From Acidimicrobiales bacterium (lineage in GTDB: Bacteria > Actinomycetota > Acidimicrobiia > Acidimicrobiales > Aldehydirespiratoraceae), in assembly GCA_029263215.1 (NCBI GenBank), contig JAJCXY010000002.1:27459-91458 (forward strand): a DNA stretch of 64,000 nucleotides, in the 5' to 3' direction. Made by a program: the position numbers and the translations under genes. Each line of letters begins with the position of its first letter. Position 1 is the stretch's first letter. Of this stretch, positions 19,071 to 28,608 are shown one piece after another. Under the pieces are notes generated by a model. That model ran no database searches. It was not told where the DNA came from and saw only the letters and a program-made list of their open reading frames with translations.

Positions 19071-20528
19071 GTGAGCCCCGACCCCCGTACTCCCGTCATC
19101 ATCGGCGTCGGCCAGATTTCCGTAGCCACGCCCGATCTGTCCGCCCCAGCCGATCCCGTGTCGCTCATGGCGGGGGCCACGCGGGCCGCGCTCAGCGACA
19201 CCGCCACCAGTCGGCTGGCAGCGGCTGTCGATCTGGTGGGCGTCGTCGGCGGAGCCTTCTCCTACACCGATCCCGGCGCATTGGTGGCCCACGAGTGCCA
19301 CCTCGGCGAGGTCTCCACCATCCTCACGAGCTGGGGTGGCAACACTCCGGTCGCGTTCCTCGGCGAACTCGCGGTGCGGATCCGTGCCGGAACCACCAAC
19401 GTCGCGCTGATGGTCGGCGGAGAGAACAACGCCACCCGACGGGCGGTGAGGGCCGCCGGCGGGTCGATTCCGCGATGGGCAGAGCCCGACGATGCCGCCA
19501 CCGAACACTGGGGCGCGCAGCTGGAGATGGGCAGCAAGATCGATGCCGCTCGCGGTGGTGAGCACCCCCGCAACAACTACGCAATCCTCGACAGTGCCAT
19601 ACGCGCTAGCAGGGGGGAGACCCTCGATGAGGCCCGCAACCGAGCCGCCCAGCTATGGGCCGGCTTCGCGGCGGTGGCCGCCGACAACCCGCACGCCGCC
19701 GATCGATCAGGATCCACCGTGTCGGAGATTCGCGAGCCGACACCTTCCAACCGGATGGTGAGCTGGCCATACACAAAGGCGATGTGTGCCAACAACCAGG
19801 TCGACCAGGCCGGCGCGATCGTGATCGCCAGCACCGACGCAGCCGATCGGGCCGGAGTGCCCCTGGATCGGCGGGTGTACCCCCACGACCTCGTACTGGC
19901 AACCGATACCGACAGCCTGCTCCCTCGGGCCCGCCTCGGCCAAGCTCCGGGCCTGGCCGAGGCCGGGGCGCGCATCAATCGCAGGTGGGGCGGGATGGAC
20001 GAGATCGCCCATCTCGACCTCTACGGCTGCTTTCCATCAATCGTGTCGCACACATGTGAGGTGTTCGACATCTCGACCGATCGTCAACTCACCGTCACTG
20101 GCGGACTCGGCTTCATGGGTGCACCGCTCAACTTCGCCGCGGGTCAATCCCTCGTCGCGATGGTGCAGACCCTTCGCTCCGACAGTGGCTCGTTCGGCAT
20201 GGTTCAGGGCAATGGTGGCCACGCGGCGAAGCACGCCTTCGGGATCTACTCCACCAAGCCACCTGAGCCGAAGCCTCCATCCCCGCCGATCGTCCACGGA
20301 CCTGCCACAGCTCCCGCCGACCCAGACCGCGATGGCGAAGTCATCCTCGATGGTGTCACCGTCGAGTACAGTCACGACGGCGCCGAACGTGCGGTTGCCG
20401 TCTGTCGATACGACGACGGAGCTCGGCTGTGGGCGACATCGACCGTCCCTTCGGTGATGGCGGCGTTCGTATCCGAGGAGTGTGTGGGCCAACGGGGTGA
20501 GGTCAGCGAAGGACAGCTTCGCTTGTGA
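19071..20528 (+). CDS. Thiolase-like protein lacking the usual nucleophilic cysteine
   Basis: The protein has 485 residues and starts with GTG. The N-terminal thiolase fold is clear (TPVIIGVGQISV, then LAVRIRAGTTNVALMVGGEN). At the position where thiolases carry the acyl-accepting Cys the sequence reads TSWGGNTPVA, with no Cys. The C-terminal half has AHLDLYGCFPSIV, GGLGFMGAPLNFAAG and VQGNGGHAAKHAFG. Residues 400-485 form an extra beta-rich domain, as in acetyl-CoA acetyltransferase-like proteins with an OB-type tail. It may be a non-decarboxylating accessory or lyase-type protein. Its 3' end overlaps the opposite GAF-GGDEF-EAL gene by 26 bases. Confidence 0.82.
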   Translation: MSPDPRTPVIIGVGQISVATPDLSAPADPVSLMAGATRAALSDTATSRLAAAVDLVGVVGGAFSYTDPGALVAHECHLGEVSTILTSWGGNTPVAFLGELAVRIRAGTTNVALMVGGENNATRRAVRAAGGSIPRWAEPDDAATEHWGAQLEMGSKIDAARGGEHPRNNYAILDSAIRASRGETLDEARNRAAQLWAGFAAVAADNPHAADRSGSTVSEIREPTPSNRMVSWPYTKAMCANNQVDQAGAIVIASTDAADRAGVPLDRRVYPHDLVLATDTDSLLPRARLGQAPGLAEAGARINRRWGGMDEIAHLDLYGCFPSIVSHTCEVFDISTDRQLTVTGGLGFMGAPLNFAAGQSLVAMVQTLRSDSGSFGMVQGNGGHAAKHAFGIYSTKPPEPKPPSPPIVHGPATAPADPDRDGEVILDGVTVEYSHDGAERAVAVCRYDDGARLWATSTVPSVMAAFVSEECVGQRGEVSEGQLRL

Positions 20529-23500
20529 GCCAGGCCGGCCGGGCCGGGCCGACAACCTCCTGCAGCCGCTCTCGAAGGACGGTCGCGGGGGCAGGACGAC
20601 CCAACAGAAATCCCTGAGCACGATGGCAACCGAGTCGGAGCAAGGATCGAGCCTGGGCCACCTCTTCCACACCCTCGGCCACCACATTGAGGCTGAGTGC
20701 CTTGGCCAGCGACACCATCGACCGTACGAAGGCGACGCCTTGCTCGGACCCTCTAAGCCCGATCACGAATTCGCGGTCGATCTTGAGGGCATCCACAGGG
20801 AAGCGCCGAAGGTAGGCGAGGGAGCTGAAGCCGTACCGAAGTCGTCGACGGCGAGGCGAACACCCAGATCCTTGAGGCGATGCAGGATCTCCTCCGCCCT
20901 CTCGATGTCGGCCATGACAGCCGACTCTGTGATCTCGAGGCACAAGCGGTCCGGAACGAGACCGCTCTCGCGGAGTACGTCTGCCACCAGATCGACCGTC
21001 TCGTCGCGCTGGAGCTGAGTCGCCGCCATATTGACGCTGATGATCGCGTCGGCTCCGGCACCGGTCCAGCCCACCGCTTCCCGGCACGCCTCAGCCAGCA
21101 CGATCTCGCCGATGTCGACGACGAGGCCGGTGTCCTCGGCCACAGCTATGAACTTTCCTGCCTCGAGAAGCCCCTGCTCGGGATGATTCCAGCGCACCAA
21201 CGCCTCGGCGCCGAGAACCCGACCATCTCGCAGTGACACCTCCGGCTGGTAGTGCACACAGAACTCGTGGTTGAGAAGGGCTCGCCTCAGCCCGGCCTCG
21301 GTGGCCATGCGCGAGGTCATCTCATCTCGGAGGGCTTCGTCGAAGGTCTCGTGACGCCCCCGCCCCTGAGCCTTGGCCCGGTACATCGCAGTGTCGGCCC
21401 GCCGGAGCAGGTCCTCCACCTGCGACTCTCCGTCCGCGAGCGCTATCCCAACACTCGCCGACGGAAAGATCTGCTGGCCCTCGAGCATGACCGGCTCTCC
21501 GAGAAGGTCGAGCAGCCGGTCAGTCACCCGTCGCGCCTCGTATAGGTCGACGGGACCGGGCAGCATCACCGCGAACTCGTCGCCTCCGAGGCGGGCGACA
21601 AGGTCGCCGGGGCGCACCGCCAGCCGTAGTCGATCGGCGATGACCACCAGCAACTCATCGCCCCTGTCGTGGCCCAAGGAGTCGTTGATGAGCTTGAAGC
21701 GATCGATATCCAGAAGCAGGACAGCAACCGACCCCGCGCCCGAGATCGTCTTCTGTATCTGTTCGGTCAGTTCCCGCCGGTTGGCGAGTCCGGTGAGTTC
21801 ATCGTGGGTGGCTTGGAACCTGAGGAGCTGCTCGGCCCGGCGCCGATCGGTGACATTCTCGACATGGATGAGCCAGAGAGGTTCACCGGTGACGATCCCC
21901 TCGATCGGGGTGCCGTTCACCTGACCCCATACTCGGCTCCCGTCACGACGACGGAAGGGAACCTGGGCCTCGACGGTGTCGCCGGTGTGGGTCCATTCCA
22001 GCTGCCCGAAGTATTGGTCGAGGAGGTCTTCGGGCAGGGTGCCGACGAGCTCATCGACCGACTCCGCTCCTATGAAGGAGATGAAGGCGTCGTTGCTGGT
22101 GATGAAACGCAGGTGCTGATCACGAAGAACGATTCCGATCGGAGCGGCATCGAACGCGTTCTGGGCGTAACGCTCAGCCGCCAACCGCTCCTCGACCTGG
22201 CCCATCATCCTGCTGAGAGAGTCGAGAACGGCGATGGCTTCGGGCTCCACCGGGTGTTCGGCCGGCCACCGGGCCACAAGCAGCGCATGGACCCGCTCAC
22301 GATCCCCTCGCGGGTGAATTACCTCCGACTCGCCGGAGTCATCCACCGCTGCGAGCACGCGGGTCATCTCGCGCCGTGATCGATCCATCGAGTCGCGTTT
22401 ACCGAACCTCAGGTGATCGATTCGAGGGTTGTCACCATACCCACACCAACGATGACGAAGTCGGTACTGCTCGCCGGCACGATCGACCCGCCAGTTGGTG
22501 ATCTCCAGAGCACCGATGAACTGACCCACACGAGCCAGAACCATCGACATCGCAGCATCGAACTCGCTGTCGGACGCCTCCGCGAACTCCACCGCACAGT
22601 CGCGAAGGAGCGCCTGGGCCGCGGCCTGGCGCTCGGCTTTGAGTTCGAGGCTCACTCGCGTTCGGAATTCGCCGAGCATGTCGGCGAGGGCAGTGAGAAG
22701 GCCCTCGTAGAGTTCGGCGTTTCGGGTCTGATCGCCCCGCCACATCAGAACCACAGCGGCCAGGGCATCGTCGCGACTCACGATCGGTGCCCCGATGGTG
22801 GTCCATCGGCTGCTTCCGGGTGAACCGAGCTGTTCCTCAAACTGGTGGTGTTGAAAGAGCGACATCGGCACGACGGACACGGCCAGTTCACCCTCGTACA
22901 TCGCCGTCGCGAACGCCTCGTCGGGATGGGTGAGTCGAGTGCGGCCAGGGAGGAGGAAGTCTGGTTTGGCCGACCACGCCGAAGTCAGGCGGGCCGTGAG
23001 CTGGTCGGGGTCGTCGAGTTCCACCAGCTGCACGACATCGGCCCCCACCTCCTGTCCCACTTCCGCGAGTGCGGCCTCGATCACTTCCGAGGCGTCTTCG
23101 GCGTCAGCACGAGAGAAGCTCGCCGCGATGCCGGCAAACACCTCCTGGATGCGGTGTCGGTAGGCCGACCACGACTCGGCCTGGAGGCGAGCTCGCGTCT
23201 GGCCGAGGGTCGACGCGATCGTGTTCAGCGCGTCGAGTTCCTCGGGCAGCCATTCCTGCACCGCTCTGAGCACGGTGAGGACCGCCTGGCTCGAATCGCC
23301 GACGGATGCCGGCAGCAGGGCCACCTCGATCCCTGCCGGCAGGGGGTAGGAGGTAGCAAAGTCGTCGCCGAGCAAGGCCCTCGCGAGTTCATCCAGAGCC
23401 ATCACCCTTGGTTCGGGAACACCTGGTCTCATGCCGACGCGTTCGGGCAGAGAGCGTGAGGCGTCCACCTCGACGTCGAGAAACGGCGTCGCCAGCTCGA

Positions 23501-24206
23501 AGCCCACCGAGCGCTCGACACGTATGCGACGGTCGTCGGCCTTCGAAACCGCGACGTTAAGGGCACCGAAGAACCCACGAATACGTTCGAGGATTCCGTC
23601 GATCGAGCCTTCCCAATTCTCACCGTTGGTAACAGCGAGGTCGCTCACGCACGACGAGACGAGGTCCTCCAGACGAAGGCGGTAGGCGAGGATTCGCTCC
23701 GCCCTGACGCGGGCGAGCAGTTGGCGCAGCAGGGTGCCGAACCCCCGAAACATCCACAGCTCCTCATCGCCCCAACTCGCCTCGAGGGAGCCGACCACCA
23801 GGGTGATGACCTCCAGATCATCGAGTTCGACCACCACCAGGGCTGCGGACCCACCCGTCCAACCGTTCTCAGTGACGATCTCGGCGCCGACCACCGTCTC
23901 CAAGGGCAGGATCACCGCACCTCGCGACTCTTCGAGAGCTTCGATCAGCTCCGGATTCGACCCGACTCGGGCGTCGGATCCCAGATCCAACCCTTCGGAG
24001 AGTACCCAGCGCCATTCCACCGCCGACTCGTAGAGCGGGGCCTGCCCCCTCCAAACGCTCGCGGATGTGGCACCGGCCAGTGCGGCCAGACGCCCGATTG
24101 CATCCACCACAGTGGTGTCGAGGTCTGCTTCCGACGCGTCCACGAAGGCGGCACCGATCTCCCACAGCAGTCGATGCTGCTTCCAGAGTCCCCCTTCGTC
24201 GGTCAT
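20503..24206 (-). pseudogene. Large GAF-PAS-GGDEF-EAL c-di-GMP protein, frameshifted within the EAL domain
   Basis: The start is ATG at MTDEGGLWKQHRLL. The repaired product would have 1234 residues. About four GAF-like sensor modules fill residues 1-690. A PAS domain (AQNAFDAAPIGIVLRD to LIHVENVTDRRRAEQ), a GGDEF domain (HDELTGLANRRELTE, LLDIDRFKLINDSLGHD, ARLGGDEFAVML) and an EAL domain (GAEALVRWNHPEQG, LCLEITESAV) follow. The reading frame breaks after VDDFGT at 20831-20832, where GG appears instead of GGG. Adding one G restores GFSSLAYLRRFPVDALKIDR and the rest to 20503 (VVAEGVEEV). As written, the lysine-bearing catalytic end of the EAL domain is lost, while the cyclase half stays intact. 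Confidence 0.87.
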
Positions 24207-24267
24207 CGCCAACCATCGGCGTGCCGGGCTTGAAGCTGAGGCATACATCTCCGGTAGCGTCGAGGCC

Positions 24268-25050
24268 ATGGCTGAACACATCAGACTCGAACGCGACACC
24301 GCCCCCGGCGTGGCCACCATCCGGCTCGACCGGCCGAAGGTCAACGCAATCAGCGGCGACATGGTCACCGACCTCACCGGGATCTGCTCCGAACTGGCTG
24401 GCGACCGCACTGTTCGCGCCGTGGTGGTGTGGGGCGGACCCAAAGTGTTCGCCGCCGGCGCCGACATCGAGGAGTTCCCGAGCTTCGACCGGGTCCGGGC
24501 CCTCGAGTTCAGCCGGCGTTTCAACGCCTCTCTGCTCTCACTCGAGAGTCTTCCCCAGGTCACGATCGCGGCCGTTGCCGGCTACGCCCTCGGCGGAGGT
24601 CTCGAGGTTGCGGTGTCCACCGATTTCCGTATGGCCGCCGACAACGCCCGGTTCGGTGTCCCCGAGATCCAGCTGGGACTAATCCCGGGGGGAGGCGGCA
24701 CCCAGCGCCTCGCCCGGCTGGCCGGTATCACCATGGCCAAAGAGATGGTCTATACCGGCCGTCACGTCGCAGCCGAAGAGGCGAAGGCGTTTCACATCGT
24801 GTCGTCGATCCACGATCCCGAGTCGCTCTATGAAGATGCGATCGCACGGGCTGTCGAATTCGCCAAGGGCCCGGCCGCGCTCCGCTTGGCCAAGGAGGCG
24901 ATCCTCGAAGGCCTCCACCTACCCCTTGGTGAGGCGGTCGAGGTGGAAGCCGAGAAGTTCGCCGCTGCCTTCGAGACCTCCGACGGACGAACCGGGGTCC
25001 AGAGCTTCCTGGACAATGGTCCCGGCAAGGCCACGTTCAGCGGTAGCTAG
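24268..25050 (+). CDS. Enoyl-CoA hydratase/isomerase (crotonase family)
   Basis: The protein has 260 residues from MAEHIRLERD with GAGG upstream; the longer frame to the left is antisense to the GAF gene and rejected. Crotonase features are IRLDRPKVNAIS, the oxyanion-hole stretch FAAGADIEEF, the second AGYALGGGLEVAV and the catalytic-Glu region FGVPEIQLGLIPGGGGTQ. The C-terminal helices (ALRLAKEAILEG) are normal. The likely reaction is hydration of trans-2-enoyl-CoA in beta-oxidation. It is transcribed away from the frameshifted GGDEF gene and converges on the ABC operon. Confidence 0.93.
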   Translation: MAEHIRLERDTAPGVATIRLDRPKVNAISGDMVTDLTGICSELAGDRTVRAVVVWGGPKVFAAGADIEEFPSFDRVRALEFSRRFNASLLSLESLPQVTIAAVAGYALGGGLEVAVSTDFRMAADNARFGVPEIQLGLIPGGGGTQRLARLAGITMAKEMVYTGRHVAAEEAKAFHIVSSIHDPESLYEDAIARAVEFAKGPAALRLAKEAILEGLHLPLGEAVEVEAEKFAAAFETSDGRTGVQSFLDNGPGKATFSGS

Positions 25051-25058
25051 CCCTGCGC

Positions 25059-25796
25059 TCAGGCGACGTCGAGGCGGCTCAGACGCCACGAGCCCAAGAT
25101 GATGGCGCCGAGGGCGATCAGCAGGGGCACCATGATGCCGGCGGTGAGGCCCACGTCGGCGAGCTCGAGTTCGATACCCACCTTGCCGGTGAGAATCGAC
25201 CGGGTGTAGCCGCGAATGGCCATCCGGGCGGGGAACGTGCCGAATCCGGCCGCCACCGTCTCCCAGACCAGGATGTAGGTGAGACCCCAGACCACCGCGT
25301 TCTTGACCAGCAGGCCAAGGAATACGAACACCGCGGTGTAGGCCAGAACCCCGACGAACCCGGCAATCATCGCGCCGTAAACGAGGTCTGAGCTGCCCCC
25401 ACTCACCAGCGCCGACAAGACGACCGGCAGCAGGGTGAAGGGAAGACTGATTACAAAGGCAGCCAGGCAAGCACCCACCACTACCGGCCATCGCTTCATC
25501 GGCCGCAGCCACAAATAGACGAGGGTGCCCTCCTCACGCATGTCGCCCAGAGCCGCGGTGGCGAACACGAGAACCACGATCGGGACCATCACGCCGAAGC
25601 CGAGATCGACAACGACCCGCAGAGCATCGTTTTCGGGGCTCGCGCTGTCGGATGCCCCGACCGCCCACGCAACGAGAATCACCGCCGCAGCGAGCGCCGC
25701 GAGCGCAGCTCCCCGACCCAGGCTGAACAGCTGTCGAACCAGCACCCGATAGGTGAGAATCATGGCGCCGAGAGGTGAAACGGTGTGTTCGGTCAT
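25059..25796 (-). CDS. ABC-2 type exporter permease, second pair
   Basis: The protein has 245 residues with six predicted membrane segments (for example ALAALAAAVILVAWAVGA, VMVPIVVLVFATAALGDM, VLAYTAVFVFLGLLV and GIMVPLLIALGAIILG). The signature DMREEGTLVYLWLRPMKRW after the second segment is typical of ABC-2 permeases. I use the ATG 5 bases after GGAG; a GTG directly before it is also possible. The start overlaps the ATPase stop (GTGATGA arrangement). It is the last gene of the leftward operon that begins with the zinc-ribbon gene. Confidence 0.88.
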   Translation of the reverse strand: MTEHTVSPLGAMILTYRVLVRQLFSLGRGAALAALAAAVILVAWAVGASDSASPENDALRVVVDLGFGVMVPIVVLVFATAALGDMREEGTLVYLWLRPMKRWPVVVGACLAAFVISLPFTLLPVVLSALVSGGSSDLVYGAMIAGFVGVLAYTAVFVFLGLLVKNAVVWGLTYILVWETVAAGFGTFPARMAIRGYTRSILTGKVGIELELADVGLTAGIMVPLLIALGAIILGSWRLSRLDVA

Positions 25797-26764
25797 CACC
25801 GCTCCACCAGGTAGCGAAACACCGATTCGAGATCATCGTCGACCGGCACGACCTCGGTGACGTGGATGTCGAGCTCACGAGCCATCGGCGCAACAGCCCT
25901 ACCGAAGCCATCGACATCGTGGGTGTCGAGGGTGACTGACTCCGCCGATACGTCGACGCCATCAGCGATCCCGCGCTCGATAAGGACCGATGCCAGCCTC
26001 CGTGGGTCGCTGGCGCCGACGCGGATCCGGTGGGGCCGATCATCCATCAGGTCGCGCAGGGCGTGATAGTCGCCGGTGGCCGCGAGCCGCCCCTGGGCGA
26101 TCACCAGGACCCTGGAGCCGAGTCGGGCCACCTCATCGAGAACATGGCTCGAGACGAGGATGCACTTTCCTTCGTCGGCGAGGCCGTTGAAGAGCTCGAT
26201 CATCCTGGTGCGCTGCACCGGGTCGAGCCCGGTCAGTGGCTCATCGAGGATGAGCACCGATGGATCGTTGACGAGTGCAGCCGCGAGCTTTACCCGCTGA
26301 CGCATGCCCTTGGAGTAGGCGCCCAGAGGCTTCTCCTCATCGGAAGACAACTCCACCAGGTCGAGCGCGGACCGTGCGACGGTCTCCTGCTCGGGAATTC
26401 CATGGCTCGCCGCCGCGATGCTCACGAACTGGTGGGCGGTGAGCCGATCGAAGAGGGTTTCTTGCTGGGGAGCCAACCCGATCCGACCTCGCACCATCCG
26501 ATCAGTGCGGGCATCGCGACCAAGCACTCTCACCGCGCCCTTGGTTGGTGGAGTGAGGCCGCAAAGCACGCGGAACAGGGTGCTCTTGCCCGCGCCGTTG
26601 GGTCCCAGGAGGGCGGTGACGCCGGGGCCCACGTCGAAGCTCACATCAGACACCGCCACCACATCACCGAACGACTTGGTGACGTTGGTGACCTGCACCA
26701 TCGGCGGTGGCGGTGGCACGGAGGCCGGCGGTGGTGGGGGCGGGACAGGGGTTGCTGTTGTCAC
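25796..26764 (-). CDS. ABC exporter ATPase with proline-rich N-terminus, second pair
   Basis: The protein has 322 residues from a GTG overlapping the upstream permease stop as GTGA. An unusual leader of about 20 residues contains two proline runs (PVPPPPPP and PPPPP) before the domain start MVQVTNVTKSFGD. The first in-frame ATG lies there but has no ribosome site. Visible motifs are Walker A LLGPNGAGKST, the Q-loop in IGLAPQQETLF, the signature YSKGMRQRVKL, Walker B VLILDEPLTGLDP and the H-loop VSSHVLDEV. The C-terminal ~90 residues form a regulatory tail. It powers the adjacent ABC-2 permease. Confidence 0.92.
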   Translation of the reverse strand: MTTATPVPPPPPPASVPPPPPMVQVTNVTKSFGDVVAVSDVSFDVGPGVTALLGPNGAGKSTLFRVLCGLTPPTKGAVRVLGRDARTDRMVRGRIGLAPQQETLFDRLTAHQFVSIAAASHGIPEQETVARSALDLVELSSDEEKPLGAYSKGMRQRVKLAAALVNDPSVLILDEPLTGLDPVQRTRMIELFNGLADEGKCILVSSHVLDEVARLGSRVLVIAQGRLAATGDYHALRDLMDDRPHRIRVGASDPRRLASVLIERGIADGVDVSAESVTLDTHDVDGFGRAVAPMARELDIHVTEVVPVDDDLESVFRYLVER

Positions 26765-27648
26765 ACGGCCCCGATTCGCCGGTAGCGCGCCCACAGCACC
26801 GCGGCCGACACTCCGACCCAGCCGAACACACCCGCCAGGTAGGTGGAGTCAGATAGCGATGCCTCGGGGCCTCGCTCGCCCTCTCCCTCCGCGGCACCGA
26901 AGATGCGCGGGGCGACTTCGATGCCCATGTCGACCACGTTGAACACCCGAAGGTTCTCACTCATCTCGGCGCCCTCGACCAGCCCGGCGACGATCGCCCC
27001 CGATCCGAACAGCACAAGCACAACTGCCACGCTCGCGAATGCCCGGCGGTCGGTGAGGCTCGAGACAGCGAGACCCACCGCCGCGAACACCGCAGCCATT
27101 CCTGTGCCGGCGAGGAAAATCTGGCCCGCTACCTTCGCCCAGTTGAGGGGCCCGTCAGGACCCTCACCCTCGAAGGTGACCCCGAGCAGGAGGAGCAGTG
27201 CGGGGCCGACGGTGACGATCGCCAGACAACTCATCACGGCCAACACCTTGCCGAGAAGGTAGGTGGCCCTGGTGAGAGGGGTGGAGAGGTAGAGCGGGAG
27301 CATGCCGTTGCGTCGATCTCGCACCAGGGCCTCGGGCACCACCATGGCGGAAAACAGCATTATCGCCATCACGACCAGGGGGAACCTGGCCAGCTCCCAA
27401 TATTCCGGCCTGAGCTCATCGGCGAATATGTCGATCGGGAACAGGGCGGCGAGCCCGATGAAGATGATCGGCCAGAGGAATGCGAGCACGATCACCACGA
27501 TCGGGAAGATCTTGTGGCGGGCCTTGCGACCCAGTCCGAGAATGCCCCTCATGCTGTGCCACGCCAGCGAGCGAACCGCTCCGAGAGTTCCGGATCGGTC
27601 ACCATCGAAGCGTCGGTAACCTCGGTCGAAGATCTCCGCGGTGGTCAC
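26761..27648 (-). CDS. ABC-2 type exporter permease, first pair
   Basis: The protein has 295 residues, with a GTG start overlapping the upstream ATPase stop as GTGA. The N-terminus (TTAEIFDRGYRRFDGDR) is cytosolic. At least six membrane segments follow, including IFPIVVIVLAFLWPIIFIGL, FPLVVMAIMLFSAMVVPEAL, VMSCLAIVTVGPALLLLLGV and FASVAVVLVLFGSGAIVAGL. VRDRRNGMLPLYLSTPLTR after the second segment is the coupling-helix region of ABC-2 exporters. An external loop near residues 230-270 is Glu/Gly-rich. It pairs with the ATPase gene just upstream. Confidence 0.88.
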   Translation of the reverse strand: MTTAEIFDRGYRRFDGDRSGTLGAVRSLAWHSMRGILGLGRKARHKIFPIVVIVLAFLWPIIFIGLAALFPIDIFADELRPEYWELARFPLVVMAIMLFSAMVVPEALVRDRRNGMLPLYLSTPLTRATYLLGKVLAVMSCLAIVTVGPALLLLLGVTFEGEGPDGPLNWAKVAGQIFLAGTGMAAVFAAVGLAVSSLTDRRAFASVAVVLVLFGSGAIVAGLVEGAEMSENLRVFNVVDMGIEVAPRIFGAAEGEGERGPEASLSDSTYLAGVFGWVGVSAAVLWARYRRIGAV

Positions 27649-28568
27649 TGTGGCACCTTGGTGAAGAGGTCTTCGAGGGTTCGGCGCCGGGTGACGATTC
27701 GGCGGACCCGTGCACCTACATCGGCGATCGCGTCGCGGGTGAGGTCGAGCAACTGGTCGCGATCGGGCCCGATCACCTGGAGGGTCACCCGGTCGACCCT
27801 CACTTCGAGGCCGGCCCGTTCGAGCCTTGTGGCCACCTCACTCACGGAATCAGGATGGTCGTCGATTTCGACCAACTCCACCGTGATGCCATCCTCATCA
27901 CCGATCAGATCGGCCAGGGATCCTTGAGCCACGAGGACTCCGGCGTCGAGGGCGACGATGTGATCACACACCCGCTCGACCTCTTCGAGGAGGTGCGACG
28001 ACAACATCACGTCGATGGAGTACTCCTCGCTGATCTGGCGGATCAGGTTGAGCATTTCGTCGCGCTGAACGGGGTCGAGACCATCGGTGGGTTCGTCGAG
28101 CAGCACGACGCTGGGATCGGCGGCGATCGCCTGGGCGAGCTTCACCCGCTGGCGCTGTCCGGTGGACATCGTGCCGAGAGCGCGGAAGCGCTCCTCTCCG
28201 AGTCCGACGAGCCAGAGGGCGTCGCTGGCGCGCGAACGGGCCTCCACCCGGGGCATTCCGCGCACCTCCGAGAGATGCTTGACGAAGTCGAAAGCAGGCA
28301 TGTCTTCGGGCAACAGGTTGCGTTCCGGGCCGTAGCCCACAAGAGATCTCAACTCAGCCCCGTCACGCATGGGGTCGAGACCGAGAACCCGGATCGCGCC
28401 GGCCGTCTGGGGCCTGAGGCCGAGGGCGATCGACATCAGGGTGGTCTTACCCGCGCCGTTCGCTCCCACCAGGCCCGTCACCCCGCTGGGTACATCGAGA
28501 TCGAGCGCGTCGAGGGCGCGCTGGGCACCGAACTGCATAGTGAGTGCTGTGGTTTCGATCACCGACAC
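27645..28568 (-). CDS. ABC exporter ATPase, first pair
   Basis: The protein has 307 residues from a GTG (SVIETTALTMQFGAQRAL). Walker A is LVGANGAGKTTL. The Q-loop region is VGYGPERNLLPED (no clear Gln), the signature is MSTGQRQRVKLAQ, Walker B is VVLLDEPTDGLDP and the switch His is in SSHLLEEVERV. Residues 225-307 form a C-terminal regulatory extension, as in NatA/CcmA-type drug or peptide exporters. It lies 40 bases after the amidoligase-fusion gene, across a short hairpin, and is coupled by overlap to its permease. Confidence 0.92.
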   Translation of the reverse strand: MSVIETTALTMQFGAQRALDALDLDVPSGVTGLVGANGAGKTTLMSIALGLRPQTAGAIRVLGLDPMRDGAELRSLVGYGPERNLLPEDMPAFDFVKHLSEVRGMPRVEARSRASDALWLVGLGEERFRALGTMSTGQRQRVKLAQAIAADPSVVLLDEPTDGLDPVQRDEMLNLIRQISEEYSIDVMLSSHLLEEVERVCDHIVALDAGVLVAQGSLADLIGDEDGITVELVEIDDHPDSVSEVATRLERAGLEVRVDRVTLQVIGPDRDQLLDLTRDAIADVGARVRRIVTRRRTLEDLFTKVPQ

Positions 28569-28583
28569 CCGCGCATCCTAGAC

Positions 28584-28605
28584 ACCGGTGGCCACACCCA
28601 CCGGT
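28584..28605 (-). terminator. 8-bp hairpin between the fusion gene and the ABC genes
   Basis: ACCGGTGG and CCACCGGT form a perfect stem with a 6-base loop in the 40-base gap, with no T-run after it on the minus strand. It could be a weak terminator, a processing site or chance. It is the only sign that the ABC genes might be read separately from the two genes upstream. Confidence 0.4.
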
Positions 28606-28608
28606 CAC

